Shown here piece by piece: positions 32,018 through 43,876 of a stretch of DNA of 64,000 bases. The translations under genes and the position numbers were made by a program. Below the pieces are notes generated by a model. It did not search any database. It saw only the letters and a program-made list of their open reading frames with translations, and was not told the origin of the DNA. Within the stretch, counting starts at the first letter, position 1. Every line of letters begins with the position of its first letter. The stretch is taken from positions 188,887,298-188,951,297 of the forward strand of contig NC_134138.1 in NCBI RefSeq assembly GCF_033958435.1, in the 5' to 3' direction. This DNA is from Carettochelys insculpta. Its lineage: Eukaryota; Chordata; Testudines; Carettochelyidae.

Positions 32018-32443
32018 GGCTACATCTGCACTACAGCGATCATTCAAAAGAAGTTCTTCTGGAAGATCTCTTCCAGAAAAAAATGTCTTTTGAGAGTGTG
32101 TTCACACACAAAAAAGCTGATAGCAAAATTGATCCTTTTTTCAATAGTGTCCACACCCCCCGGCTCTTTCAAAAGAACAGGCTAGGGGTTGAAAAATATG
32201 ATGCCATGAGGACTGCTCTTTCGAAGAAAGAGCCTGTGGAGCATCTACTCACACTTTTTATTGGAAAGAAGCTTTCGAAGGAAGGCATTCTTCCTGATCT
32301 GGGAGCACAGGAGAGCTTCTAGAAGAAGAGCTGTATTCTTTTGATTTTGGATTGAAAGAGCGCATTTTGTGTGTAGACGCTCTGCATGTCCTTTGGAAAA
32401 GGGGCCAGATTTTCTGAAAGAACTTGCTAGTGTAGACGCAACC
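32018..32443. mobile_element. Harbinger-like MITE, ATT duplication
   Basis: A 426-bp element with left end GGCTACATCTGCACTAC and, reverse strand, GGTTGCGTCTACACTAGC. The TSD is ATT (32015-32017 and 32444-32446). The last 200 bp, reversed, match the first 180 bp of the Harbinger relic at 47295 (CAAGT...TTCAGAAAATC, GGCCC, GCGCTCTTT, ACACAAAATG blocks), so it looks like a deletion derivative of that lineage. Confidence 0.88.
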
Positions 32444-32446
32444 ATT

Positions 32447-34490
32447 TTAAGGTAAACAGGCAATGAACACAACAATGATATTATTATGACTAAAAATGCG
32501 TACAAGACCTGAAAAGTCAAATTAGTGACCTAAGGGGGGAAAAAAAATCTAAGAATATGAAATGTCAGGTTTGCACTAGTTTTCTCTGGCATATCATAAG
32601 TTGACAGAACATTCTTCAGGTCTAGTGTGACCCTGGGGTAGGGGGGCAGCAGGATGTGCATCAGGGCTGGTGAGACCCTGGGTGGATGGGTGGAACCCAC
32701 AGCAGGGCCTGTGGGACACTGGCAGGGGGTGACAAGATCCTGGTGGGGCTTTCTGCAGTCCAGGACTTGGGGTTGGGGAAGCTGGCAGGGTGGGGCAGGG
32801 CAGGGCAGGGCAGGGGGAAGGCTCCCGGGTGTGGGGAAGCCCTACTTCCAGGGCTTATGCATTCCCATCTTATTTCAGTCAAGAATTCACATCAAATGGA
32901 TTTCCTAAGATTATGACTATGTAACTCTTTTGGAGCAGGAGCGGGCCTTTTTATTATATATTTGGGGATTGCTTAGCACAATGGAGCTGAATTACAGGAA
33001 GTAATTGATCAAATGAAACTAGATCCTGTGCTCAGTTTGATATATTCCTCTCTGTCTCAAAGTAAGGTGATAATACCTTTTTTAAGACTGATAAATTCCA
33101 AAATATCAGGGAATGTTCTGGGCATCAGTGATAAGAATTCCATTGACTTACTTTGGTGAAGACTGGAAGGAGGGACTGAGGGGCAGGGGAGCACAGAACC
33201 CCTGGCATGAGGGAGGGTTTGAATGCAGGGTGTCCCTGAGACAGGCACACTCAGAGCATGCCCACCGGATCAAGCATTTTGTGTGTGTTGAAGGGGAGGG
33301 GTGAGGAGGGGCAAGGAGGAATGCAGTGAGGCCCTGGAATGTGCAATGAGCTTAGCGTACAGAAGCAATAAAGTGTATGATCCTGTAGGAGTAGTAAAGG
33401 CTAGTAAAGTAAATATTCCCGTCCACTTTCCTCAGCTCAGATGTTCTGAACAATACAATTATGAAGGATGAAAGGGTTGTTCTTTAAATATAGCTGTCAG
33501 GGTCAAATTTAATATTGATCTCAACCCTGTTGATTGTAGTGGTGTATGGAAGTTGGCCTACAGTACCTGAAATTGAATGATAAAAGTTGGGGGAGCTCTT
33601 CTTCCCATCTGGATATTGCTAAATCATCACTGCCAGGAATGAAATTACTCTTATCCCTGAGATGAATATACTTCTGATGAGCAATTCCCTCCCTCTCCTA
33701 CCTCTTTGGGATATACCAGATTACACCAAGTCATTTCTGGGTGAAGATTTTTGTAAATAACATTACTGGGCTTTTTTCCCTTCCATCCTGCAAATTACTC
33801 ACTCCTCAGACACTGTAGACATCAGCAACAGTGAAGGAAGCGTATAAGGCCTGGAATAATAATAGATGATTGCACAAAAAGGAAACTAAATTGCATGTCA
33901 TTTTGGGGAGGGAGTACTTCTTACAAATTACTTTTATTACACTAGTATTGTGTTAGGAAAATCAAGCTACTAAACCGATGAGAAATTATTGTAATGGAAA
34001 GTGTCTTAACCTAGCTTAAATATCTGACAAGGGCACTTCAGAATCAAATCATTCACATTCCCACTTGCTGCCAATTGTAACATGCTGCCTTTTATCATGA
34101 TAATGTAATGTGTCTGACTTCCAAATTAAGCATCCGTTAATAAAGGCATGAAAAACATCAGGAAAATCAACATGTAATCATGAAGTTGAGTTACAGTTTT
34201 TCCTCAGAATCATGCAAAACCATGGCAAACCCCAGAATGAAATTCTGAATTTTGCTACGCAATAAGCATCCTAATTCTGAACTTATGTGCTCTATGTAAA
34301 TTAAGAGTAACTCCATTAAAACCAAGGCAATTAAGTCACGGTCAAACTGGCATTAACTGAAATCAGAACCAAACCCATTATATAAATGTAATCTCCACAC
34401 AAAAATGTTTGGTAAGACGGGTCTATTGGGTGCAAATCTATAGAGATCTGAAACTGTGATGAGTCACATGAACCCTTGAAAAATGAACAC
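32447..34490. other. Unassigned sequence with a small GGGCA repeat
   Basis: Mostly AT-rich and featureless. About five GGGCA units at 32790-32816 resemble the intron minisatellite at 24.1 kb. No gene found. Confidence 0.5.
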
Positions 34491-34493
34491 TTA

Positions 34494-34741
34494 GACTACG
34501 TCTACACTAGAAGCATCTGTCTAGAGAAATTACTGTCGGAAGAGATTCTGACAAAACTTCTGTCAACAGATTGCATCTATACAGAGAAGCGGATCGATCT
34601 TTTGATCCACTCTGACAACAAAAGAGCCCCCTCCGGAGCGTCTACACAGCTTTCTTGTTGACCTTTCTGTTGACAAAATGCATTTTGTGTGTAGATGCTC
34701 CAGGAGTATTGTCTACAAAACTCTCTAGTGTAGACATAGCC
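34494..34741. mobile_element. Harbinger-like MITE, GTTGACAGAAG family
   Basis: The ends are GACTACGTCTACACTAG and, reverse strand, GGCTATGTCTACACTAGAG. TTA precedes the left end but CCA follows the right, so the duplication is not intact. The interior has TCTGTCAACAGATTG and GTTGACAAAATG motifs shared with 39426-39854 and 61243. Confidence 0.8.
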
Positions 34742-35580
34742 CCAGAGTTTTGCACAACTCTAGTTCAATTATAGATAAAAAGTACATTACGCAATGTGAA
34801 ATTTCTACAGGAAAACTGCATGTTTCCTATATGAGTGCTCTGTATGGCAATGGATAAATGAACACTGAAGGTTAAAGGTGAAAATGTATGTGCAGAAGAA
34901 CCTGTACAAGCAACTAGGACTTAAAACATGTATGGACATTATAAATGGGACTTCAGTGGTGCGTAGGTTTTCTTCTGCCCTTTTTGCACAGTAGTAAATA
35001 GAACTGTGAAAAACAAACAGAAAGTTTTTAGGCAACATTTTAATTTTATTCTAGGCAATATCCTAAGTTAAAAGTTTAATTATTTTGAAATGTTCCAATT
35101 TATTATTTTTATTTTACAGTCATGCCTAGACACCCTAACCCAGAATCAGGGCCCTGTTGTGTGCAGTACTGTAGGTGCACATGAGGTGGGTGGGTAAAGA
35201 CGTTCCCTGAAAGAGCTTTCAGTCTGTGGCTCTTTGATCCTTAAGTGGACACTGGATGGCCTGTCTACAGCACCCATGCCAAGCCTGTGGGGTTCTTTGC
35301 AGAAACAGCAGTCTGACCATATGCTGTACATTGAAGAATGAGGCTCACTATAAAAGACAAATATGCCTAGAACAGATAGGTGAAGGTCATGGTAACAGTG
35401 ATACAAACATGACCAATGTAAATGCATGGCCACATATACCAGGTACCTAGCCATTACTTAGTCTCTTGTAGATATCCTGGATGGAGTGAGATTTGAAAGA
35501 GGAAATGTTCATTTCTCAAATTCTTCAAATTTCAAATGTTTGAATTTTCATTGTAAATTGACTTTGACTTGAGAAAATCC
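34742..35580. other. Unassigned AT-rich sequence
   Basis: No gene or repeat recognised. Confidence 0.5.
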
Positions 35581-35584
35581 TTCA

Positions 35585-35913
35585 GGCTATGTCTACATGG
35601 CACCCTAAACTCTAAATAAACTGTGCAATTTGAGCTATACAAATTGCATATCTTGATTGCATATGTTATTGTGAGTTTATTTCAAAATATGCCATTTCGG
35701 CATTTAGTGCTGACTGCACAGCGCCAAATGTCAAAATGCTGCACTATTTCAAGGCATCCCTTCCTCCTCCTGCAATGAGGTGTACAGGGATGGCGAATAT
35801 TGTGTCCATTATTTTGAAAATATTTCAAAATAATGGGTGTGTTTCATAGATGAGGAGTAGCTATTTCAGGATACTGAGGAATCCCAAAATAGTTCTGCAA
35901 TGAAGACGTAGCC
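35585..35913. mobile_element. Harbinger-like MITE, decayed TATTTCGAAATA family
   Basis: The left end GGCTATGTCTACATGGCA pairs with the right end GCAATGAAGACGTAGCC. Flanks are TCA (35582-35584) and TTA (35914-35916). The interior has the CCTCCTGCAATGAGGT block also seen at 31816 and an AATATTTTGAAAATATT-like palindrome. 329 bp, no ORF. Confidence 0.82.
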
Positions 35914-35916
35914 TTA

Positions 35917-36478
35917 GTGTTTTGCATTTTTCTTAAAAATACATGCAGCTCAGTTTTGGAGGTGTTGAATTTTTATTTATATTTTTCACTTCTCTACTCT
36001 TTTAATCCAGTGATTATTATTGTTCCGTGTGAACGTGATGCTGATACTATAGCAGAGCAAAAAATTGATATTTTTGGTCTTCAGGAAGTTCTGAACAAAT
36101 GAAAGAAAAACCTGGTTCATATTGAAATGAATTAGGCAATTCAAAACAAACAAACAAAAAAACCAGTTGACTCAAAAAAGTCAGTGTCAGGTGGAATGAA
36201 TGTTTTGTTCCATCTTCATCATTTTGCTGGGTATAACTGGTCATTAAATTCAATTAATGCAGTATTCAGAAATATTACCTGGTCCTCTGCAAGAAATCTA
36301 TTTACATTCAGCTTTTCCTCTGCCCTCATATAGGTTCTTAGAGATAAAGGTATGACGGTGGTTTCTTTGAAAAGGCTGGGCTCCACGCCTGAGGACAAAG
36401 GACTGTGTAGAAACTCAAGCTGGCGAGTTTTTACTTTCTGGTTATTTTTATTTTACAGTACTTTCTATGAACCCTAAC
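35917..36478. other. Unassigned AT-rich sequence
   Basis: No gene or repeat recognised. Confidence 0.5.
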
Positions 36479-36481
36479 CTT

Positions 36482-36660
36482 AGAAGAAGCAGTCCAGTAG
36501 CACTTTAAAGACTAACAAAATAATTTATTAGGTGATGAGTTTTCACAGGACACAAAAGCTCATCGCTTAATAAATTATTTTGTTAGTCTTTGAAGTGCTG
36601 CTGGACTGCTTTTTTGTTTTGATAGTATATAGACTAGCACAGCTATCTCTCTGTTACTAA
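36482..36660. mobile_element. Fold-back SINE composite
   Basis: The minus-oriented SINE tail (36488-36548) and the plus-oriented tail (about 36558-36620) are inverse copies: AGCAGTCCAGTAGCACTTTA against AGTGCTGCTGGACTGCTTTT, joined through GTGATGAG / CTCATCGC. A minus-oriented SINE head (ATAGACTAGCACAGCTAT, CTCTCTGTTACTA) follows. The arms form a roughly 60-bp stem. Confidence 0.82.
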
Positions 36661-37350
36661 CCCCAGAAGGGAAATTTATTGTTCATGTCCCATACTTGTG
36701 TATCATTCCGATGCCTTACATCAGCCATTACTGAACTTGTAGACAACACTAGGACTGGAGTGGTATCAAATACACAGGAGGATAAAGCCTCTGCATTTAC
36801 CTGAAGTGATTATCTGCAGCCCCTATTTCTCTAATGAGAACAATAGAAAATAATCCTATGCTTAGAGAGAGGAAATAAATGGAAGTATACATGTAAGCAG
36901 GGTCGTGGGCAGCATTGCCTCTCAGAGCCACCCAGGGACGGTGTGTAATTGTCTTACATTACTGGATGGGGGCTCGAGCTATTTCTGTGTTGTATTGTTG
37001 AAAAGGCACCCTAGATATTGAACCCAGCCCTGCTTGTTGCCAGCTCTACCTGTCAAGGTTACATACAAAATACAGATATTACCAAGTGGTTGCCTGCACT
37101 CAACACGTGCAAAGTGACTTTATTTTCATCGTGCCTGTTTATTACTGTCCTCACACAGTTCTTGCTGAAAGAAGACTTACACAAATAATGCATCAGTTAC
37201 ATCAGAGGAGGTATGGTGGGCAGAAAGGTAAGTGGTCTCTAACAGAATCTTTATTCAAGAAGCTGTCCGAAATATGAGAAATGTGAACCTTACAGAGCCA
37301 TTACCTGCTTTACATCACTGCAAGAGAATAAGAAGCTACTGGCAAACAAT
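36661..37350. other. Unassigned sequence
   Basis: No gene or repeat recognised. Confidence 0.5.
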
Positions 37351-37359
37351 TTTCCCTGT

Positions 37360-37880
37360 CTCTGAGGGTTAACCATGTTAGTCTGTAGCTTCACAAATAA
37401 CAAGCAGTCTTGTAGCACCTTAAAGACTAGCAAATGTATTAGATTATGAGCTTTGGTGGGTAAGACACGCTTCTTCAGATGCCTGGAGTAGACAGTTTGA
37501 ATCCAGGGTTTATATAGCAGTGGGCAGGGGAGTGGAGGGCTGTACAAAAAAAAAGAGGGGAGGGAAAGGGGGTCACTTGTCTTTTTCCAAAGAATTTTAC
37601 CACAAGATTACAGGGGGAAACATCTGAACTGGAAATAATTTTCAAATCCAACACATTTAAATTAGTCCTGAATGGAGATCTCAACTATTTTGTGCATTAC
37701 CAGGGCAATTTCCCCACCTTTGATATTCTCAGGAATTGGACAATCCTGCTTAATTTAATTTGCTTCTTCTACTGGTCCTGTTAGTGACAGGTAACCCGCC
37801 CCTCCACCCCCCTTTTTTTCCTTCTTCCTTTGCTTCCCCCACTGCTACATAAACCCTGGATTCTAATTGGGAGCCACTGA
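37360..37880. mobile_element. SINE-derived fold-back repeat, second family
   Basis: The left part reads GGTTAACCATGTTAGTCTGT, then AGTCTTGTAGCACCTTAAAG, TATTAGATTATGAGCTTTGG and CTTCTTCAGATGCCTGGAG, the usual order of a turtle-type SINE. ATCCAGGGTTTATATAGCAG at about 37500 is mirrored by CACTGCTACATAAACCCTGG at about 37840, so the roughly 520-bp unit can fold back. The central part is unassigned. Confidence 0.68.
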
Positions 37881-39089
37881 TGCATATACTGGCAATAGTG
37901 CCACAAAAGGATTCTGTGTAGGGTTCCTTTAGCTATTAAAATCGAATGGAATCCAGCCTTATACAGTGTATCTGACAACCTGAGCTTTAAAAATCCTTAC
38001 GGTACAAGCACATGTGCTTTGAATATTGCCATAACAGCTAAGGAAGTTTAGTTCTATAATGGGGTCTGTTCTCCCCTTGCTGCATATGTAGAGCTGCTGT
38101 TGATGCTAAGGGGAATAATACGAGTGATCTGAGGGGAAACTAGTCTCTCGTCCTCATCAGTTTGACTACCTTTTTATAGGGAACTGTGTGATCATAGCCC
38201 CTGTAGTTGTTTGGCAGTGTTGGGGCAAAATTTGTTCCTGGTGTATCTTCACTAAATTTGGCCCAGTATTTTCCCCTTGTTCTCCTGTATCAGATCTTTG
38301 TGAAACAGAGTGTTTCACTTCCTTGTATGATTGTATCTGACAGTGTTTAAATGTGATAAATATCAGGAAGATTATAGTTGTAATAAAAGTTCTTTTTGAC
38401 ACCTGCAGCAAAGAATAAGAGAGAAACAAATCTGTTACTACGTTGTAATTTTTTCTTGGGGAATGCATAAAGCTGAATAACTTCTGGTGGTTATTTTTCC
38501 CACCATACATTTTAAAGTATTAATTAAAGACAGTTTTCACTGTCACTTTTAATGGAGGTTGCACCAAACCATACAAAAGATGCATCTTTTTATAAAGGTA
38601 TCTCAGCTGAGATGTGGCTCCTTTGGGCATGTAAGTCTCTTGCATTTTATGATCTCTGTAGTTTTGGAAGTCCTGGCAATTGTGATGTTGGGTCTGTTGC
38701 TAGGATTTTTTTTAATAGAGATTTATAGCTGTAGTTATAGAAGTCAGTTATATAAAACTAAGAGCTAAACTTCAGTTTTCATTGTGTGCTGTAAATAGGA
38801 TTGAAGCTGAGAACATAATGTCCTAATTCTATAAATTCAATGGAAACAGGGATCTGTGAATGTGCATAGCTTTGCAGGGTCAGGGCCTAATCTTTCCCTG
38901 TATCTAATTAAGGAACACTTCAATTTTCTGTGAAAAATAATTTAGCTAGAATGCTTGCATCAATCTAATGCTGTAGGTGTTTCAATATACATATTAACAG
39001 GGAATAAGGCACTTATTTTCTCATTGTACTATTTTTTTCTGATCTTTACCTTATTAAGCAGGAAGAAGGAGAATAAACAATGACCATAG
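37881..39089. other. Unassigned AT-rich sequence
   Basis: No gene or repeat recognised. Confidence 0.5.
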
Positions 39090-39097
39090 TAACTTAT

Positions 39098-39175
39098 AGA
39101 AACAGAGAGGGAGCCGTGCTAGTCTATATTTTGTTAATCTTTAAAGTGCTACTTGACTGCTTTTTGTTTTCATAA
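39098..39175 (+). mobile_element. Turtle-type SINE, internally deleted, intact TSD
   Basis: The head AACAGAGAGGGAGCCGTGCT, then AGTCTATA, is joined directly to the tail TTGTTAATCTTTAAAGTGCT, then ACTTGACTGCTTTTTG. It is flanked by TAACTTAT at 39090-39097 and 39176-39183, a target duplication expected for L1/CR1-type retroposition. The body present in the 44192 copy is missing. Confidence 0.85.
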
Positions 39176-39183
39176 TAACTTAT

Positions 39184-39425
39184 GTGACAAAAGATGTTCT
39201 TGTCTAAATCCATCCATATATGTCAGAACATCCTATATTACAAAATGGCAGAATGAAAAGCAAAATATGTAGCTCTCAAAGCAGGTGTGAATACAAATTA
39301 CATGAAGAAACGTCCTGAAACCAAGTCCCCTAAAAACGAGGAAGAGAAACAAAACAAAAAATGATCCCTGTCTCTCGTGCTCTCTCCAAAACAAACTCAA
39401 GTTAAAGAAATACAGTATATTCTTT
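39184..39425. other. Unassigned sequence
   Basis: No gene or repeat recognised. Confidence 0.5.
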
Positions 39426-39854
39426 GACTACAGTTACTCTTGTGATTTTTTGCTAACCAAATGCCTGTTTTATTAACAAAACTGGTGGAATGTCCGTATA
39501 CAAAATACATTTTCTTGACAGTTTGTTGACAAAACTCAGCACTTTTGCCAGCAGTGTTTTGCCTCTCAGCCATGAGGCATAACGCTGCTGTTGACTCTTT
39601 CAACAAAAATGCTGTGTGGATGCTCTTGTGGGGGGGCCTTCTCTTGATAGACAGGGCATCCAGGACAATAAGCAGCCCTGTCCGCTGTGCTTTCGGGTGC
39701 CTGTTTTGTTGAGAGAGCAGCCAGGCAGTTGACAGTCGGAGTGTTCTTCTGATTGGCGTATGTGTGTGGCTGCACTCTGTTGACAGAAGCTTTGTTGGGA
39801 AATCTCTTCTGACAGTGACTTCTGTTGACAGAGCCCTGTAGTGTAACCATAGCC
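39426..39854. mobile_element. Harbinger-like MITE, GTTGACAGAAG family
   Basis: The left end GACTACAGTTACTCTTG pairs with the reverse-strand right end GGCTATGGTTACACTACAG. Flanks are TTT (39423-39425) and TTG (39855-39857). The interior carries inverted TTGTTGACAAAAC and CTCTGTTGACAGAAGCTTTG motifs shared with 34494 and 61243. Confidence 0.78.
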
Positions 39855-39857
39855 TTG

Positions 39858-41069
39858 GTTCTCTGGATCTGTACTAACCAGAAATCTCTGTTTGCTGGAA
39901 AATGTCATGAATGGCAGTATATATGTTTTTTTCTTTACTAAAAAAAATACAAAAAATATCTAGAGTGCATTTCCATTTGTAGTGTTTAGTATATAAAGGT
40001 TAGCTAATGGGGTGACACACGGCACATTTAACTAGCAGCAAGAGAGAATATTGTGTATAATTCATATAGAGTTCAGAGTAAGGAGATCAAAGAAATCTTT
40101 GTACATTTGGCGTTGGTCATTGATGCTGTGTGTGTGAAAGCAGAAGAAAGTTACATGTACCTAGTAAGTGTTAAGCATCCCACATGTTCGGTGTCCCATG
40201 TTATGAAAGGTACTTGAAGCCATTGTTACATTTGCGATAACCATTTAAATTGGGTGAAGTAATGCAGATGCATATTGCTTACATAATTTTCTGGGGGAAA
40301 AAAAAGGTAGCTAGGAAGTAGATAAAGAGATAGTAGGAAGATGCTTTGAAGAGTCTCTGCTGCTTGTTCTGCACCTTCAACATCAACACGAAATGTTATT
40401 AATATTGATGACGCTCCAGAGCTACTGGCTGACCTACAGTCTGAATCTGTGCCAGTGTCAGAGCACGTGGTGATGTCAGACGCTCGGGGCAGCAGCAGTA
40501 AAGTACAGTAGAAGTTTACATGCACATGTTCATTATGTATACAGGTATATATAATGCCTTTACAATGTTAAATTCTAGTGTAATAGATGTGTGGTGATTG
40601 TTGTCTTTATACAGTAATTTAGTGTTCTGTGGTTTGTTCAATTGACCAACTACATGTAGTGTGTAAAAATTTCTGACGGATAGGTATACCTCTCTGTTAA
40701 CCGGACAATTTGATTGACTGAACTCCCCCATTCCCCGATGTTTCCGGATAACAAAGAGTATACTCTAATAAAGTTCACAGTCAAGCACTCCAAAATTAGA
40801 TGATGTCAGATGTAAGGCAGCCTTTATTTGCCCCCCTTCTCATGGTAGCTTTTAGACTGCTTTAATTGATGACAAGGATTAGGTGAGGGCTTAGTTGGCA
40901 CCCTGGTCTTTCATAGCTGTGGTGAGTACTATGGGGGTGCAGCTGTGGATCCACACCTTGTTATTTCCTTTGATTTCACTGGAATTTATCACAGTTTACT
41001 CTGGTATAAGTAAGAGGAGAATCAGGGCTCTTGCATGCATTTCTTGTTAGGGCAAGAGAAATGATTTCA
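39858..41069. other. Unassigned sequence, possible Tigger-like relic
   Basis: 40675-40762 (TAGGTATACCTCTCTGTTAA, CGGATAACAAAGAGTATACTC) shares its TAGGTATACCTCTCTGTTA block with the interior of the Tigger-like MITE near 3951 and may be a related fragment. No gene recognised. Confidence 0.45.
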
Positions 41070-41077
41070 CATATAGA

Positions 41078-41270
41078 CAAGGCTTTTTTTCTGTCGGAAT
41101 TCACCAGAATGGAATTCCAGCACCTTCTTTCCATGAGAACACTTGAAAAATTTTCACCGCCAGTTCTGCAGCAGTGCAGGGACCGGGACATTAAAACTGA
41201 ACACCCTAACCCCTATGAGGAATCATCAGAGTTGAGTTCTGGCACCCTTTTTTCTAGAAAAAAACCACTG
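41078..41270. mobile_element. Short hAT MITE with perfect 8-bp TSD
   Basis: A 193-bp element flanked by identical CATATAGA octamers (41070-41077 and 41271-41278). The ends are CAAGGCTTTTTTTCTGTC and, reverse strand, CAGTGGTTTTTTTCTAG. The interior has GGAATTCACCAGAATGGAAT near the left end and GAGTTCTGGCACC near the right. No ORF. Confidence 0.92.
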
Positions 41271-41278
41271 CATATAGA

Positions 41279-41955
41279 TATTTTGTAAAGCCACGTCTGT
41301 TACAAAATTGGCAGGAAGTGATGAAGCCAAGCATATTTTTAATGCCTATTCTAAAATAGCTGATCCTATGACACTTAAACTTAGACATTTAGAGGCTGCA
41401 CTTTTTGCAGACTGTGTATTTAGATGAAGACCTACTTGGTCCTTTTGGAGTAGGCAGATGAGAGGAGGAGTTTTTGTCTTGTCCTGCCCACACCTGTTTT
41501 AAATTTACTATATTCACAGTGAGTCATGTCTACCCTTCTCCCACTTTAGGAGACCAGATGTAGAGTTCCATTCTTTCCATTCCTTAATCAGCTGAAGGGG
41601 CTAGGGTTGGAGAACATCAACTATTCTTGTTGCTAAGTGCTGAGTCTTGCTGGGTGAGAGCTGGATAGATCTGAACGGAGATCTCTGCATGGCTGTAAGA
41701 ACACACCCACCTCTAGGCTTCCAAAGGCTCAATGGGGGCAACATTTCAGAAGTGCCAATGTCTATGCCTTAATGACAAAAATAAGTGTTTTTTGTGCTGG
41801 GATGGCTAACTTGAGATAGTTACCCTGATGGGAAATCCTAGTGGAGACAGGGCCCTGGGTCATTTCTACTTCAGGATAGACAGTCTGGCTCAACCCTGAA
41901 CCCTGCATGCAAGTTTACGTTGATTAGTTACACCTAGGTAGAAATTACAGTCCTG
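41279..41955. other. Unassigned sequence
   Basis: No gene or repeat recognised. Confidence 0.5.
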
Positions 41956-41956
41956 G

Positions 41957-42030
41957 AACGTCAAAGGTATTTAGGTGGCTAAATCCCTTTGAGAATTAGG
42001 TGCCTAAATATGTTTGAGGATCTTGGCTAC
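41957..42030. repeat. Palindromic GGTGCCTAAATA repeat
   Basis: AAAGGTATTTAGGTGGCTAA is mirrored by TTAGGTGCCTAAATATGTTT around a CCCTTTGAG centre. Same family as 18105-18295. Confidence 0.65.
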
Positions 42031-42199
42031 TGTCGCCACTAGGATTTTACTTCAAGATAGTTACGCTAATGTAAAAACACACCTCTTTCACAATGAAGAC
42101 ACAGTCCAAGTGATTTATGAAGCCCAAATGCCATTGCTCAAAAATGAGTCAGTGGCACTTATGTTCCCGAGAAGTAGCTGTTGTAGGCTGTATCTTCAC
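42031..42199. other. Unassigned sequence
   Basis: No gene or repeat recognised. Confidence 0.5.
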
Positions 42200-42345
42200 A
42201 AAAAAAATAGCAGTCCTGTTGCATTTTAAAGACTAACAACATAATTTTCAGGTCTGAAGAAGTGGGTCTGTCCCATGAAAGCTCATCACTTAATAAATTA
42301 TTTTGCTAGTCTTTAAAGTGCTAGAGGGCTGTATTCTTGTTTTGT
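42200..42345. mobile_element. Fold-back SINE composite
   Basis: The minus-oriented tail text (AGCAGTCCTGTTGCATTTTA, AAGACTAACA) at 42209-42250 is followed by the plus-oriented body and tail (TCTGAAGAAGTGGGTCTGTC, GAAAGCTCATCAC, TAATAAATTATTTTGCTAG, TCTTTAAAGTGCTAG). Same head-to-tail inversion as at 36482. Confidence 0.78.
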
Positions 42346-43790
42346 GTTCCCAAGTCAGTTCTAAAAATGGGTCTTATGTTTCTAAATCACATAGTTGTTT
42401 TTATAAATTTTTCCCTTGATGTTTGCAAAAATATTGAACCATTTAAAAGAGTTTTTAAAATTATCAAATAAGATTTTATTTTTCCCGTGTGTGAAGGGAT
42501 GAGGTGGAGAAAGATGGAGATTGACTGATTATTAGTGACCATTAGCTTTTGTTTGAGTTGTGGGATGAATAGGCATTGTTCAGACTTTCCCCATGCAGCT
42601 CTACTCACTTTACCCTATGCTTCAGCAGTTCTGGAGTTCTGCTGTGTAGAGGCTGCCAGAACAGCTCGACCACCTGCTCTCTCATGTTGTGATGGTTTTG
42701 ATTTTGTTTTCCATTGCCAAATGTAGCATAAACATGCTGGAGACACGCACAGATGATTGTTGGTGGCAGATGCCATACTACTAAAAATAAAAATGGAATT
42801 TGGTAAGGGAAATTATTGTCAAAGGCTTTAAGCAATTATACATCTGCAATATTTTTTAATCATTATTTGAATTAGTATTTTTTTAACAGGCTTATTGTCA
42901 CCCTTTGTTTTTTCATCACTTTTTTTCAATCCTCTTACAGAAGCTATTTTATTATCTCCAGGTGTCATTAAAGCCAGACTTTTATTTACGGACATAGCAA
43001 TGGGGAAGGTTCTAATTATTGTTTAGTTTCTAAATGTATTCATATGCATCACATCAACGGCTATTGTGAAGATGAAGAAAGAGAGGTAGTGCACGTTGAT
43101 CAGTTTTGTACTCCTTTCTTTAAGGTTACTTCTTCTACCACTGGTTAAATTAAATTCAAACAAAATTATACAGCTGTGTTTTTAGGACATACATTGAGCT
43201 CAGATCATTTTTGTGTGTAAGGAAAATAGACTGCTTCTCTACCAAACAAATCTCTTTCAGGATTTCAACATTCTCTCATTTGTTTATTCAATGTCATTTC
43301 ACAAGGTCACTGTGCATTAGCACTTTTTGCATTGTAAAAGGGCTTGTAGAGCCTGTTGTTATGCTACACATTTTCCTGGCTTGTGGGGCCAGCTCATGTT
43401 TCAAAGAGAGGTGTTTTGTATCCCTTGTATGAACTCTGAATTTACAATGGGTTGTGAAGAGAGTGGTGGAGAGATCTGGTTGTCAAAAAAGTATAAATGG
43501 TGAAGATAAGTGGAATAAACATAAGTGGAATAAACATGTAGATACTTAGAAAAATCATAACATCTTTAGAATTTTGGTTTTCACTTTGAAAAAATATTTT
43601 ATAAATGCAGGAAGTTTTGACATATATAATGATCAGTACATGAGAAGAACTGAGACTGGGAGGAAATGCTAGTGTGGACCTTGATCTAACAGACACTTAC
43701 ATGCATAAGGTGAAAAACTACTCACCTGAGCAAAGTTAATAGGCGTTTGCATGAAGTGACTCTAAAGATAAAGTGTTATTTTCAGAAGTG
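42346..43790. other. Unassigned AT-rich sequence
   Basis: No exon, ends or known family. Short ORFs only. Confidence 0.5.
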
Positions 43791-43876
43791 ACTAAGCCCT
43801 GGTCTATACTTAGACTATAGACCAGCCAAGCTATGTTGCTCAGGAGTATGAAAAAATGATACTTCCAAGCACTGTA

